Shown: positions 1 to 7,602 of the stretch, piece after piece
Layout of the letters: every line of letters begins with the position of its first letter
Numbering within the stretch: the first letter of the stretch is position 1
Assembly (NCBI RefSeq): GCF_000936425.1
Contig: NZ_AVFK01000007.1
Coordinates: forward strand, 124,001 to 188,000
Origin: Skermanella aerolata KACC 11604
GTDB taxonomy: Bacteria; Pseudomonadota; Alphaproteobacteria; Azospirillales; Azospirillaceae
Length of the DNA stretch: 64,000 nt
Direction: 5' to 3'
Notes under the pieces: model-generated
Told to the model about the DNA's origin: nothing
What the model saw: only the letters and a program-made list of their open reading frames with translations
Database searches by the model: none
Made by a program: the position numbers and the translations under genes

Positions 1-294
1 GACAGCCGTCTCCGGCCCCATGAGACTGGACAGCGTATCCAGCGCGCCTCCCAGGGCATGGGCCTTGACGCACAGGAAGACCGCGTCCTGCGTACCCGCC
101 GACAATGCGTCGTCGGTCACCCTGACCGGCACGCGGGAAACGCGGCCCAGGGGAGTGACCATCGTGATGCCGTCATGGGATATCGCCTCCGCCGCCCGGG
201 CGCGGGCGATCAGCGTCACCCCGGCTGGCGTCCGGGTCAGGCGCGCCGCCAGCAGGCAGCCGACCGCGCCGGCCCCGACGATGGCGACCTTCAT
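1..294 (-). CDS. 2-dehydropantoate 2-reductase-like protein (N-terminal part)
   Basis: The visible 98 codons begin [19 protein letters not shown], a Rossmann dinucleotide-binding loop (GxGxxG) of the ketopantoate reductase (ApbA/PanE) family, which reduces 2-dehydropantoate with NADPH in pantothenate synthesis. The segment ending VFLCVKAHAL matches the conserved lysine region that follows the nucleotide-binding half in this family. The start codon overlaps the stop of the upstream ABC ATPase gene (ATGA, 291-294), so it is the last gene seen of the minus-strand transporter operon. The C-terminal half lies off the left edge. Operon membership suggests a dedicated reductase for an imported compound as much as true PanE, so no symbol is given. 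Confidence 0.75.
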   Translation of the reverse strand, partial: MKVAIVGAGAVGCLLAARLTRTPAGVTLIARARAAEAISHDGITMVTPLGRVSRVPVRVTDDALSAGTQDAVFLCVKAHALGGALDTLSSLMGPETAV

Positions 295-1985
295 GCGACG
301 GCACCCCGGCCGGCGAGCCCGGCCGTGCCGGTCCGAAGCTCTTCCGGGATCTCCCAGCCCTTGCCGGGGATCGCGTCGAGCAGGGTGCGGGTATAGGCGT
401 GCTGGGGGTTCTGGAAGACCTCGCGCGCCGTGTTCATCTCCACGACCTTGCCCCGCTGCATCACCGCTATCGTGTCGCAAACCTGGGCCGCCACCCGCAG
501 GTCGTGGGTGATGAACAGCATGGCGAGGCCGAAGCGGTGCCGGATGTCCTCCAGCAGGTCGAGCACCTGACGCTGGACCGACACGTCCAGGGCCGACACC
601 GGCTCGTCGGCGATGATCAGCTTCGGCTCCAGCGCCAGCGCGCGGGCGATGGAGATGCGCTGGCGCTGGCCGCCGGAGAACTCGTGCGGGTAGCGGTCCG
701 CCGCACTCTCCGGCAGTCCGACCAGCCGCAGCAGCTCGCGTGCCCGCGCCGTCGCCTTGGATCGTGATTCGCCGAACGCGACCGGCCCCTGGGCGATGAT
801 ATCGGCGACCTTGTGGCGCGGGTTGAGCGAGGCGTAGGGGTCCTGGAAGATCATCTGGATGTCTTTCCGGACCGGCCGGAACTGGTTGCGGCTCAACGCC
901 GCCAGATCCTGTCCCTGGAACAGGATGCGCCCGCCGTCTGTCTTGTTCAGCCCGACGATGCAGCGGCCCAGGGTCGATTTGCCGGACCCGCTCTCCCCCA
1001 CCACGCCCAGCGTTTCGCCGGGATGGATGGTCAGGCTGATGTCGTCGCCGGCCACCAGTTCCCGGCCCTTGCGGAACAGCCCTCCCCCTAAGTGAAAGAC
1101 CTTCCGGACCTTCTCCGCCGTCAGCAGCGCATCGCCCCGTTTCAGGAAATCGCCGCGGTGCTCGATATAGTGCGGGACGGCGGCGATGAGCTGGCGGGTA
1201 TAGGGGTGCCGGGGCTGGTTGAGCACCTGCGCCGCCGGACCCGCCTCGACGCAGCGGCCGTGCTGCATGACGGCGACGTTGGTCGCGATCTCCGCCACCA
1301 CGCCGAAGTCGTGGGTGATGAACATGACGCCCATCCGGCGTTCCGCCTGGATCGTGCGGATCAGGCCCAGGATCTGCTTCTGCGTCGTCACGTCCAGGGC
1401 GGTCGTCGGTTCGTCCGCGATCAGGATGTCGGGTTCCAGCGCCAGCGCCATGGCGATCATGACCCGCTGCCGCTGCCCGCCCGACAGCCGGAACGGATAG
1501 CTGCGCCTCAGGCTTTCCGGATCGGGCAATCCGACGTCCGTCAGCAGTTCCACCACGCGGGCGCGCCGGGCCGCCTTGCTCGCGTAGGATTGCTCCATCG
1601 AGGAATGAGCCTTCAGGCTCTCCTCGATCTGGTCGCCGACCCGCATCAGCGGGTTGAGCGCCGTCATCGGTTCCTGGAAGATCATCGCGATCCGGTCGCC
1701 GCGCAGGCCGCGCTGCTCCGCACCGCCCATGGTCAGGATATCGCGCCCGCGATAGGCGATCTCCCCGCCGGTGACCCGGACATGCGGTCCGGGCAGCAGT
1801 CCCATGACGGCGTGCGCTGTCATCGACTTGCCGGACCCGGATTCGCCGACGACGCACAAGATCTCGTCACGGGCGATCCGCAGGTTGACGTTCTCAACCG
1901 CGTTGGGGCGCTCGGCCCCCTGCGGCAGGGCGACGGTCAGGTCGCGGACGTCGAGCAGGATATCGCTGCCGGTCTCCATCGTCAT
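291..1985 (-). CDS. dipeptide/oligopeptide ABC transporter, fused dual ATPase
   Basis: A 564-residue cytoplasmic ATPase with two complete ABC domains, equivalent to DppD and DppF fused. Each half has a Walker A motif (GESGSGKS, near residues 36 and 335) and a signature (LSGGQRQR and FSGGQRQR) followed by Walker B ([16 protein letters not shown]). Each half also carries the C-terminal extension with the HPYTR / HAYTR element of peptide and nickel transporter ATPases. The start is placed at the ATG at 1985 because it overlaps the stop of the upstream permease gene (ATGA). A longer in-frame reading from 2102 lies inside the permease gene and is not needed. It powers uptake by the two permeases and binding protein encoded upstream. 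Confidence 0.93.
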   Translation of the reverse strand: MTMETGSDILLDVRDLTVALPQGAERPNAVENVNLRIARDEILCVVGESGSGKSMTAHAVMGLLPGPHVRVTGGEIAYRGRDILTMGGAEQRGLRGDRIAMIFQEPMTALNPLMRVGDQIEESLKAHSSMEQSYASKAARRARVVELLTDVGLPDPESLRRSYPFRLSGGQRQRVMIAMALALEPDILIADEPTTALDVTTQKQILGLIRTIQAERRMGVMFITHDFGVVAEIATNVAVMQHGRCVEAGPAAQVLNQPRHPYTRQLIAAVPHYIEHRGDFLKRGDALLTAEKVRKVFHLGGGLFRKGRELVAGDDISLTIHPGETLGVVGESGSGKSTLGRCIVGLNKTDGGRILFQGQDLAALSRNQFRPVRKDIQMIFQDPYASLNPRHKVADIIAQGPVAFGESRSKATARARELLRLVGLPESAADRYPHEFSGGQRQRISIARALALEPKLIIADEPVSALDVSVQRQVLDLLEDIRHRFGLAMLFITHDLRVAAQVCDTIAVMQRGKVVEMNTAREVFQNPQHAYTRTLLDAIPGKGWEIPEELRTGTAGLAGRGAVA

Positions 1986-2824
1986 GCCCTCCCCTTGCGC
2001 GCCAGTTTCGGGTTGAGGGCGTCGTTCAGCCCCTCGCCGACCAGGTTGAGCGCCAGCACGGTCAGCAGGATTGCGATGCCGGGGAAGAAGCTCATCCACC
2101 ACGCCTGCCGGATCACGGTGCGGGCGGCCCCGATCATGTAGCCCCAGCTCATGACGTTGGGATCTCCGAGGCCCAGGAAGCTTAGCGAGCTTTCCAGCAG
2201 GATCGCCGTAGCGACGGTCAGCGAGGCCGAGACGATGATCGGCGACAGGCTGTTGGGCAGGATCTGGCGCAGGATGATCGTTCCGGTTCCCTGCCCGGTG
2301 GTGATCGCCGCCTGGACGAACTCCCGCGAGCGCAGCGCCATGAACTCGCCGCGCGCCAGCCGGGCCAGCGGCGGCCAGCTCACCACCGCGATCGCTATCG
2401 TGATGTTGGCGATGCTGGGCGTGAAGATCGCGACCAGCACGACCGCCAGCACGAAGTTGGGGATCGTCTGGAACAGCTCGGTGAAGCGCATGATCGCGTC
2501 GTCGACGACTCCGCCGTGATAGCCGGCAATGGCGCCCAGCGTCACGCCGATCAGCAAGGCGACCGCCGTCGAACTCAGCCCGATCAGCAGCGACACCCGC
2601 GCGCCGTGGACGATGCCTGCCGCGATGTCGCGCCCCAGCGTATCCGATCCCAGCAGCGCGTCGTCAGACAGCGGCGGCTGGAACGGCATCGCCGCCATGT
2701 CCCACGGGCTTTGCGGATAGATCAGGTTGGCGAAGACGGCCGCCAGCACGACCAGCGCCAGGATCGCCAGCCCGACGACGGCCCCCCGGTTGCGCGCAAA
2801 GGCCTTCCAGAAGTCACGGCTCAT
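1982..2824 (-). CDS. ABC transporter permease, DppC-like
   Basis: A 280-residue inner-membrane permease of the peptide/nickel family. It opens with one N-terminal membrane segment (GLAILALVVLAAVFANLIYP), then has the periplasmic LLGSDTLGRDI motif that is nearly diagnostic for DppC/OppC proteins. The remaining helices include the EAA-type loop (REFVQAAITTGQGTGTIILRQ region) that contacts the ATPase. It starts one base after the DppB-like stop and its own stop overlaps the ATPase start, so translation is probably coupled. It pairs with the DppB-like subunit to form the channel. Confidence 0.93.
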   Translation of the reverse strand: MSRDFWKAFARNRGAVVGLAILALVVLAAVFANLIYPQSPWDMAAMPFQPPLSDDALLGSDTLGRDIAAGIVHGARVSLLIGLSSTAVALLIGVTLGAIAGYHGGVVDDAIMRFTELFQTIPNFVLAVVLVAIFTPSIANITIAIAVVSWPPLARLARGEFMALRSREFVQAAITTGQGTGTIILRQILPNSLSPIIVSASLTVATAILLESSLSFLGLGDPNVMSWGYMIGAARTVIRQAWWMSFFPGIAILLTVLALNLVGEGLNDALNPKLARKGRA

Positions 2825-2825
2825 G

Positions 2826-3803
2826 TCAGGCCACCTCGATGCGGGGATCGACCAGCGAATAGACGAGGTCGGTGACGATGTTGAAGACGATCACCATCAC
2901 CGAGGTCACGAAGAAGATGCCCAGCAGCACCTGGTAGTCGCGCTGAAGCACGGCGTCGAAGGCCAGCCTGCCGATGCCGGGCCACGCGAACACCGTCTCG
3001 ATCAGGATAGACCCGCCGATCAGGTGCCCGGCCTGGATGCCGGCGAAGGTGATGACCGGCAGGATGGCGTTGCGGAGCACGTGGCGGAAGACGATGCGCG
3101 CCTCCGTCAGCCCCTTGGCCCGCGCCGTCTTGACGAAGTCCATGTCGCGCACCTCCAGGATCGAGGCGCGGGTCAGCCGGGCGTAGACCGCCATGTAGAA
3201 CAGCCCCAGCGTCACCACGGGCAGGATCAGGTGCGCGCCGATATCGGTCACCCGGTCCCAGCCCTCGTAGCCGCCGCCCACCGTCTCGTAGCCGAAAGCC
3301 GGCAGCCAGCCCAGCTGCACCGAGAACAGCAGGATCAGCATCAGTCCGACCCAGTAGATCGGTGTCGCGTAGCTGAGCAGGGCCAGCACCGTGATCGCGC
3401 TGTCGGACCACGTGCCGGCCCTCATCGCCGCCAGCGTGCCGAGCAGCACGCCCGCCGTCAGCGCCAGGACGAAGGCGAAGCCGGTCAGGACGAGAGTCGG
3501 CGGCAGCCTCTCTCCGATCAGGTCCCAGACCGGCCGCTGCTGCCGGTACGAATAGCCGAGGTCCCCCGTCGCCACGTCGGCCAGATAAATGCCGAGCTGC
3601 TCATGGATCGGCCGGTTGAGGCCGAACTGCTCGCGCAGTTGCTCGACATATTGCTGGTCGGCGGCTCCCGCTTCCCCGGCCATTACCATGGCCGGGTCGC
3701 CCGGTGCGGCGCGGACGAGCATGAAGTTGATCACCACGATGGCGAACAGGATGAAGACGGACTTGATCAGCCGCCTTCCCAGGAACGATGCGATGGCGGC
3801 CAT
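2826..3803 (-). CDS. ABC transporter permease, DppB-like
   Basis: A 325-residue inner-membrane permease of the DppB/OppB family. The N-terminus (RRLIKSVFILFAIVVINFMLVRAAPGDPA) is the typical first helix followed by the PGDPA element. An EAA loop near residues 215-240 (DFVKTARAKGLTEARIVFRHVLRNA) docks on the ATPase. Six hydrophobic segments are visible. It lies 57 bases downstream of the binding-protein gene and one base before dppC, so the order is binding protein, DppB, DppC, ATPase. The substrate cannot be told from the permease sequence alone. Confidence 0.93.
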   Translation of the reverse strand: MAAIASFLGRRLIKSVFILFAIVVINFMLVRAAPGDPAMVMAGEAGAADQQYVEQLREQFGLNRPIHEQLGIYLADVATGDLGYSYRQQRPVWDLIGERLPPTLVLTGFAFVLALTAGVLLGTLAAMRAGTWSDSAITVLALLSYATPIYWVGLMLILLFSVQLGWLPAFGYETVGGGYEGWDRVTDIGAHLILPVVTLGLFYMAVYARLTRASILEVRDMDFVKTARAKGLTEARIVFRHVLRNAILPVITFAGIQAGHLIGGSILIETVFAWPGIGRLAFDAVLQRDYQVLLGIFFVTSVMVIVFNIVTDLVYSLVDPRIEVA

Positions 3804-3860
3804 GGCCGTTCAGCCCTTTCTCTGGGAATGGTTTCATGCGGGCGGTTTATGCCCCAAGAG

Positions 3861-5471
3861 TCACTTCTTCTTTTCGACCCAGACGTCGGCAAAGTTCTCC
3901 GACGTGCCGATCGCGGTGGTCACGGCGTTGTGGACCCGCTTGTTGACGAAGGTCGGGAACTCCATCTCCAGCAGCCAGATCACCGGCACGTCGTCGACCA
4001 GGATCTTCTGGGCCTGCCCCAGCTGCCCGGCGCGCTTGGCCGGATCGTTCTCGACGGCGGCCTTGGCGAACAGCGCGTCCAGCTCCGGGTTCGAATAACC
4101 CATGGTGTTGGAGAACATGACGCCCTTGCGGATGTTCTCGGTCGTGTAGGTCCGGGCGACGCCCAGCGACGGGTCGCCGTACTGGTAGACGAAGTTGTTG
4201 GTCGCCTGATAGTCCCAGTTGGAAACCTTCTGGACCCAGCCGGCGACGTCGGTGCTGGCAAGGTTCACCTTGACGCCGATCTTGCTCCAGGACTGCTTGA
4301 TGTACTCGGCCGCCCGTGCCCAGGTCTCGCCATAGGGCATCGGCGTCAGGGTGATCTCGGCCCGCGTGCCGCCACTGCCCGGTTTCAGCCCCATCTCGTC
4401 CAGCAGCGCCTTGGCCTTGTCCGGATCGTAGGCGTACTTCGCGACATCCGCTTCGTAGTTCGGGGTGACCGAGTTGACCGGGCCGGTCGCGACGCGACCC
4501 AGGCCGAACCAGATCCGGTCCCGGATGAACTGCCGGTCCAGCCCGTACATCAGCGCCTGCCGGAAGCGCTTGTCGTTGAGCGGAGCCTCGCGGGTGTTCA
4601 GCTCGATCCATGACAGCGGGGCGACGAACTCGTAGCCCTTGGTCGTCATCGTCAGGTGCGGCAGTGCCTTCAGGCGCTGCACATCGAACGGCTCGACGTC
4701 GTTGTACTGGCTGATGTCCACTTCGCCGGTCTCCAGCGCCAGCGCGCGGCTGGCGGCGTCGGGGATCACGCGGAAATAGATGTCGTCGAGATAGGGCTTG
4801 CCCTCCAGGTAGTACTTGTCGTTCCGGACGAGGTGGATGTTGCTGCCCTTGACCCACTTGTCGAACTTGAACGGCCCGGTGCCGATCGGCGTCGCGTTCT
4901 TCGGGTTCTGCTTGTAGTCGGTGCCTTCATAGATATGCGCCGGCATGATCGGCGCCGTGGAAACCTCGAACGCCTTGATGAAGGCCGGGAAAGGCTGCTT
5001 CAGCTTGAACACCACCGTATAGTCGTCGGGCGCCTCGACGCTCTCGACATGGCTGAAGTTGGCGCGGGCGCGGGGATGGACTTCCGGCAGGAACTTGGTG
5101 GCGCTGAACACCACGTCCTTGGCGGTGAACGGCGTGCCGTCATGCCACTGGGCGTTCCGGCGCAGCTTGAAGCCGTAGCTCAGGCCGTCGGCGGAGACAT
5201 CCCAGCTTTCGGCCAGCCCCGGCATCGGTTGGAGGTCATGGTCGTAGCGCAGCAGCCCTTCGTAGATCTTGCCGGCCACCGTCTGGGTCGGACCCTGCTG
5301 GTTGAGCCCCAGGACGAGGATCGGCGGCTCCGGCTGGACGATGACGCTGAGCGTCCCACCCTTCTGCACCTGCTCCTGCGCCAGCCCCGGACCGGCGAGT
5401 GCCGCCAGGAGGCCCGACGCGACGATCCCGGATGTCGCCAGACGCTTCAAATTTGCCAGTCGGTTGCTCAT
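3861..5471 (-). CDS. ABC transporter periplasmic substrate-binding protein, family 5
   Basis: A 536-residue secreted binding protein of SBP family 5 (DppA/OppA class). The start at 5471 gives a basic N-terminus followed by a hydrophobic stretch (GIVASGLLAALAGPGLAQ), a Sec-type signal peptide probably cut after GLAQ. Family signatures follow: AESWDVSADGLSYGFKLR and the WHDGTPFTAKDVVFS segment that marks the peptide-binding fold. A second ATG at 5495 is possible but would lengthen the signal region. As first gene of the operon and divergent from the LysR gene at 5655, it is probably induced with the rest of the importer. Ligand unknown; peptides, opines or glycosides are all carried by this class. 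Confidence 0.92.
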   Translation of the reverse strand: MSNRLANLKRLATSGIVASGLLAALAGPGLAQEQVQKGGTLSVIVQPEPPILVLGLNQQGPTQTVAGKIYEGLLRYDHDLQPMPGLAESWDVSADGLSYGFKLRRNAQWHDGTPFTAKDVVFSATKFLPEVHPRARANFSHVESVEAPDDYTVVFKLKQPFPAFIKAFEVSTAPIMPAHIYEGTDYKQNPKNATPIGTGPFKFDKWVKGSNIHLVRNDKYYLEGKPYLDDIYFRVIPDAASRALALETGEVDISQYNDVEPFDVQRLKALPHLTMTTKGYEFVAPLSWIELNTREAPLNDKRFRQALMYGLDRQFIRDRIWFGLGRVATGPVNSVTPNYEADVAKYAYDPDKAKALLDEMGLKPGSGGTRAEITLTPMPYGETWARAAEYIKQSWSKIGVKVNLASTDVAGWVQKVSNWDYQATNNFVYQYGDPSLGVARTYTTENIRKGVMFSNTMGYSNPELDALFAKAAVENDPAKRAGQLGQAQKILVDDVPVIWLLEMEFPTFVNKRVHNAVTTAIGTSENFADVWVEKKK

Positions 5472-5582
5472 GCTTCTTTTTTGCTCCCTGTTCATCGACT
5501 CATGACCGGGGACTCCCGCGGAATGGCCGGCATCGGCTATCCGATCATTACGGGCAAGAAACGATCTCTCCGGCAAATAGGG

Positions 5583-5611
5583 AATTCTCATCACGGCCAT
5601 AAACGGGAATT
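5583..5611. promoter_or_regulatory. candidate LysR-type operator in divergent promoter
   Basis: Between the divergently oriented binding-protein and LysR genes lies an interrupted inverted repeat, AATTC at 5583-5587 and GAATT at 5607-5611. The arms extend to seven bases with one mismatch. LysR regulators usually bind such dyads in the shared promoter with the target operon. The spacing is wider than the common T-N11-A box, so this is a weak call from position and symmetry only. Confidence 0.3.
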
Positions 5612-5654
5612 ATGACCCCGATGTCGGTCACGATGAAAAGGGAACCCGCACCCG

Positions 5655-6614
5655 ATGGCGGAACAGCGCGAACTCGACAAACTCGGCAATCAGCTCGACT
5701 GGAACCTATTGCGCACGTTTATGGTGATCGTGCAGGAAGGCAGCATAACGGCGGCCGCCAGCCGCCTGTTCGTGACCCAGCCGGCGGTTAGCCTCGCCCT
5801 CAAGAGGCTGGAAGCCCGCCTCGACCGCGAGTTGATCGAACGCGGCCCCGGCCATTTCCGGATCACGGAAGCGGGCGAGACGATCTACCGCGAAGTCGTC
5901 GACATCTACGGCACCATCAGCCGCTTCGGCATCCTGGTGCGCGAGATCCAGGAAGAAATCTCCGGCCATATCCGGATCTTCATGACCAGCCGGATCCAGA
6001 CCGTCGTATTCGACCGCGTCCTGAGGGAGTTCCACATCCGGTATCCCAGGGTCACCTTCCGGATCGACGTTATCCCCTCCGCCGAAATCCACATCGCCTT
6101 GCAGCAGAAGATCTGCACCCTGGGCATCTGCCTATTGCGTGAACCGATCCCCGGCCTCAGGAGCGAAGTCCTGATCCACCAGACCTATCGGCTGTACTGC
6201 GGGCGCGGCCATCGTCTCTACGGCCGCACCGGCCTCGACGTCGCGGACCTCAGGAAAGAGGACTTCGTGTCCTTCACGACGGATCAGATCGACGGCACAC
6301 TGTCGCCGCTGGCAGTGTTCCGGGCACGGGAGGGCTTCGGCGGCCGGATCGTCGGCGCCTCCGCCAATCTGGAGGAAGTGCGGCGCATGATCGTGTGCGG
6401 CCTGGGACTTGGCCCCTTGCCCGAACACATCGCGACCCGTGACGTCGCCGACGGGGAACTGTGGGAGTTGCCGCCCTACGAAGGCGTGGCTCCCGTCGAC
6501 GTGCATCTGATCTGGAACCAGCAATCCAAGTTCAACCGCGCGGAAATCGCCTTCCGCGAAGCGCTTCTGGCCACCGTCAGGGATCTGCCCGTCGATCGGC
6601 GTCTGCCGACCTGA
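5655..6614 (+). CDS. LysR-family transcriptional regulator
   Basis: A 319-residue regulator. An N-terminal winged helix-turn-helix spans about residues 15-75, with the canonical LysR recognition stretch GSITAAASRLFVTQPAVSLA. A type 2 periplasmic-binding-fold effector domain follows from about residue 95. It is transcribed away from the ABC importer operon with about 180 bases between them. LysR proteins normally control the divergent neighbour in response to the transported or metabolised ligand, so it is the likely activator of the 291-5471 operon. The ligand is not evident. Confidence 0.93.
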   Translation: MAEQRELDKLGNQLDWNLLRTFMVIVQEGSITAAASRLFVTQPAVSLALKRLEARLDRELIERGPGHFRITEAGETIYREVVDIYGTISRFGILVREIQEEISGHIRIFMTSRIQTVVFDRVLREFHIRYPRVTFRIDVIPSAEIHIALQQKICTLGICLLREPIPGLRSEVLIHQTYRLYCGRGHRLYGRTGLDVADLRKEDFVSFTTDQIDGTLSPLAVFRAREGFGGRIVGASANLEEVRRMIVCGLGLGPLPEHIATRDVADGELWELPPYEGVAPVDVHLIWNQQSKFNRAEIAFREALLATVRDLPVDRRLPT

Positions 6615-6654
6615 CGGGCGCCGTCCCTGCTACCGGGACCTCAAGCCCCGACCC

Positions 6655-6753
6655 TCAGTGCTGGGTCGTCGCGGGCTTGTTCTCTCTCATCATGTCGGCA
6701 ATGGCCACCGCGGTCGGAACCCCGATGATAACAATGGCAAGTAGCAGTCCCAT
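6655..6753 (-). CDS. 32-residue single-pass membrane peptide, hypothetical
   Basis: A short gene reading MGLLLAIVIIGVPTAVAIADMM followed by a charged tail RENKPATTQH. The first 21 residues form one hydrophobic helix, so the product would be a small inner-membrane protein with a short polar C-terminus. A good ribosome-binding site (GAAGAGGTGA) sits seven to eight bases before the ATG. It lies convergent with the LysR gene, 40 bases beyond its stop. No family is recognised; small proteins of this kind often modulate a transporter or sensor, but that is speculation here. Confidence 0.5.
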   Translation of the reverse strand: MGLLLAIVIIGVPTAVAIADMMRENKPATTQH

Positions 6754-7048
6754 GACGTCACCTCTTCAATAGGATGAACAAGATCGGGTCGCCTGGACAG
6801 TATAACGGCGTTTACGGCGGCCAGTCTCCGATATACCAGCGGCATACCCCTTAAGAGAGTGATCGTGGTAGAACCGGACAATGTTGCGCATATACGCAAT
6901 CATTTTATCGAATTACGGCGAAATTCCGGCGTGAACATTTATAGCCAATCTTTAGGTGATTGGATCAACTCTCGAATTGGGTATTCCGGTAACTAATTAT
7001 TAACTAGGTCTTGTGCATTATCCATGACTTATCCTGAAGGTCAAAGCC
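6754..7048. other. intergenic region upstream of response regulator
   Basis: About 295 bases separate the small membrane peptide from the response regulator. The right half is noticeably AT-richer than the surroundings (TTTATAGCC, AACTAATTATTAACTAGG near 6935-7010), as expected for promoters of the two divergent genes. I see no convincing -35/-10 pair, RNA gene or repeat. Confidence 0.4.
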
Positions 7049-7459
7049 ATGATGACGACACTCGCCGATCCGCCCCTGAAGCCGGCATCCACCGCGGGCC
7101 TCCGCATCCTGATCTGCGAGGACGATCCGCTGGCCGCCATGGATTTTGCTGAAATCCTGCGGAACGCGGGATGTCAGGTCGTCGGCCCCACCTACACGGC
7201 CGTCGAAGCGCTGGCCGAATCCTACCGGCGCCTGCCCGATCTGGCCCTGATCGACATCGGCCTGAAGGGCATGATCGACGGCATTTCCGTCGCCGCCGAA
7301 CTGGCTCCGCTCGGCGTGCCGGTCATTTTCCTGACCGGCGACTATCAGCGGGCGGGACACGAGGGCCGGGAGCTCGCGACCGACATCCTCATCAAGCCGG
7401 TTTCGGAAAAAGCCATCCTTCGCGCCGTTGCCATGGCACTCCATCTGGACCAGGATTGA
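7049..7459 (+). CDS. single-domain response regulator (CheY-like)
   Basis: A 136-residue receiver domain without output domain. The acidic pocket is E24-D25-D26, the likely phosphorylated aspartate is D69 in ALIDIGL, the switch threonine is T96 in FLTGD, and the conserved lysine is K116 in LIKPVS, so the domain should be active. It resembles the receivers paired with HWE kinases in alphaproteobacteria. It stands 143 bases before the CHASE/HWE kinase gene, and a similar receiver follows that kinase. Its role is presumably phosphotransfer or sequestration rather than direct DNA binding. Confidence 0.9.
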   Translation: MMTTLADPPLKPASTAGLRILICEDDPLAAMDFAEILRNAGCQVVGPTYTAVEALAESYRRLPDLALIDIGLKGMIDGISVAAELAPLGVPVIFLTGDYQRAGHEGRELATDILIKPVSEKAILRAVAMALHLDQD

Positions 7460-7602
7460 GACCGGCGGTCCTTTTCCCGTAGAGGAACCGCGAACGGTTT
7501 CTCCCTGACAGGCCTTACCCGAAATATCCAAAGTGCAGTTATTCGTTCCACATCCCGCCAAGAGCGGGCTTCTCAGGCTATGTGGCTGCCGGGTATAAGT
7601 TG

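Noticed and set aside
2727-4613. Long plus-strand frame opposite the DppB and binding-protein genes
   Set aside because: Composition of a shadow frame (His, Arg, Gln, Asp rich); the minus-strand genes have unmistakable ABC motifs.
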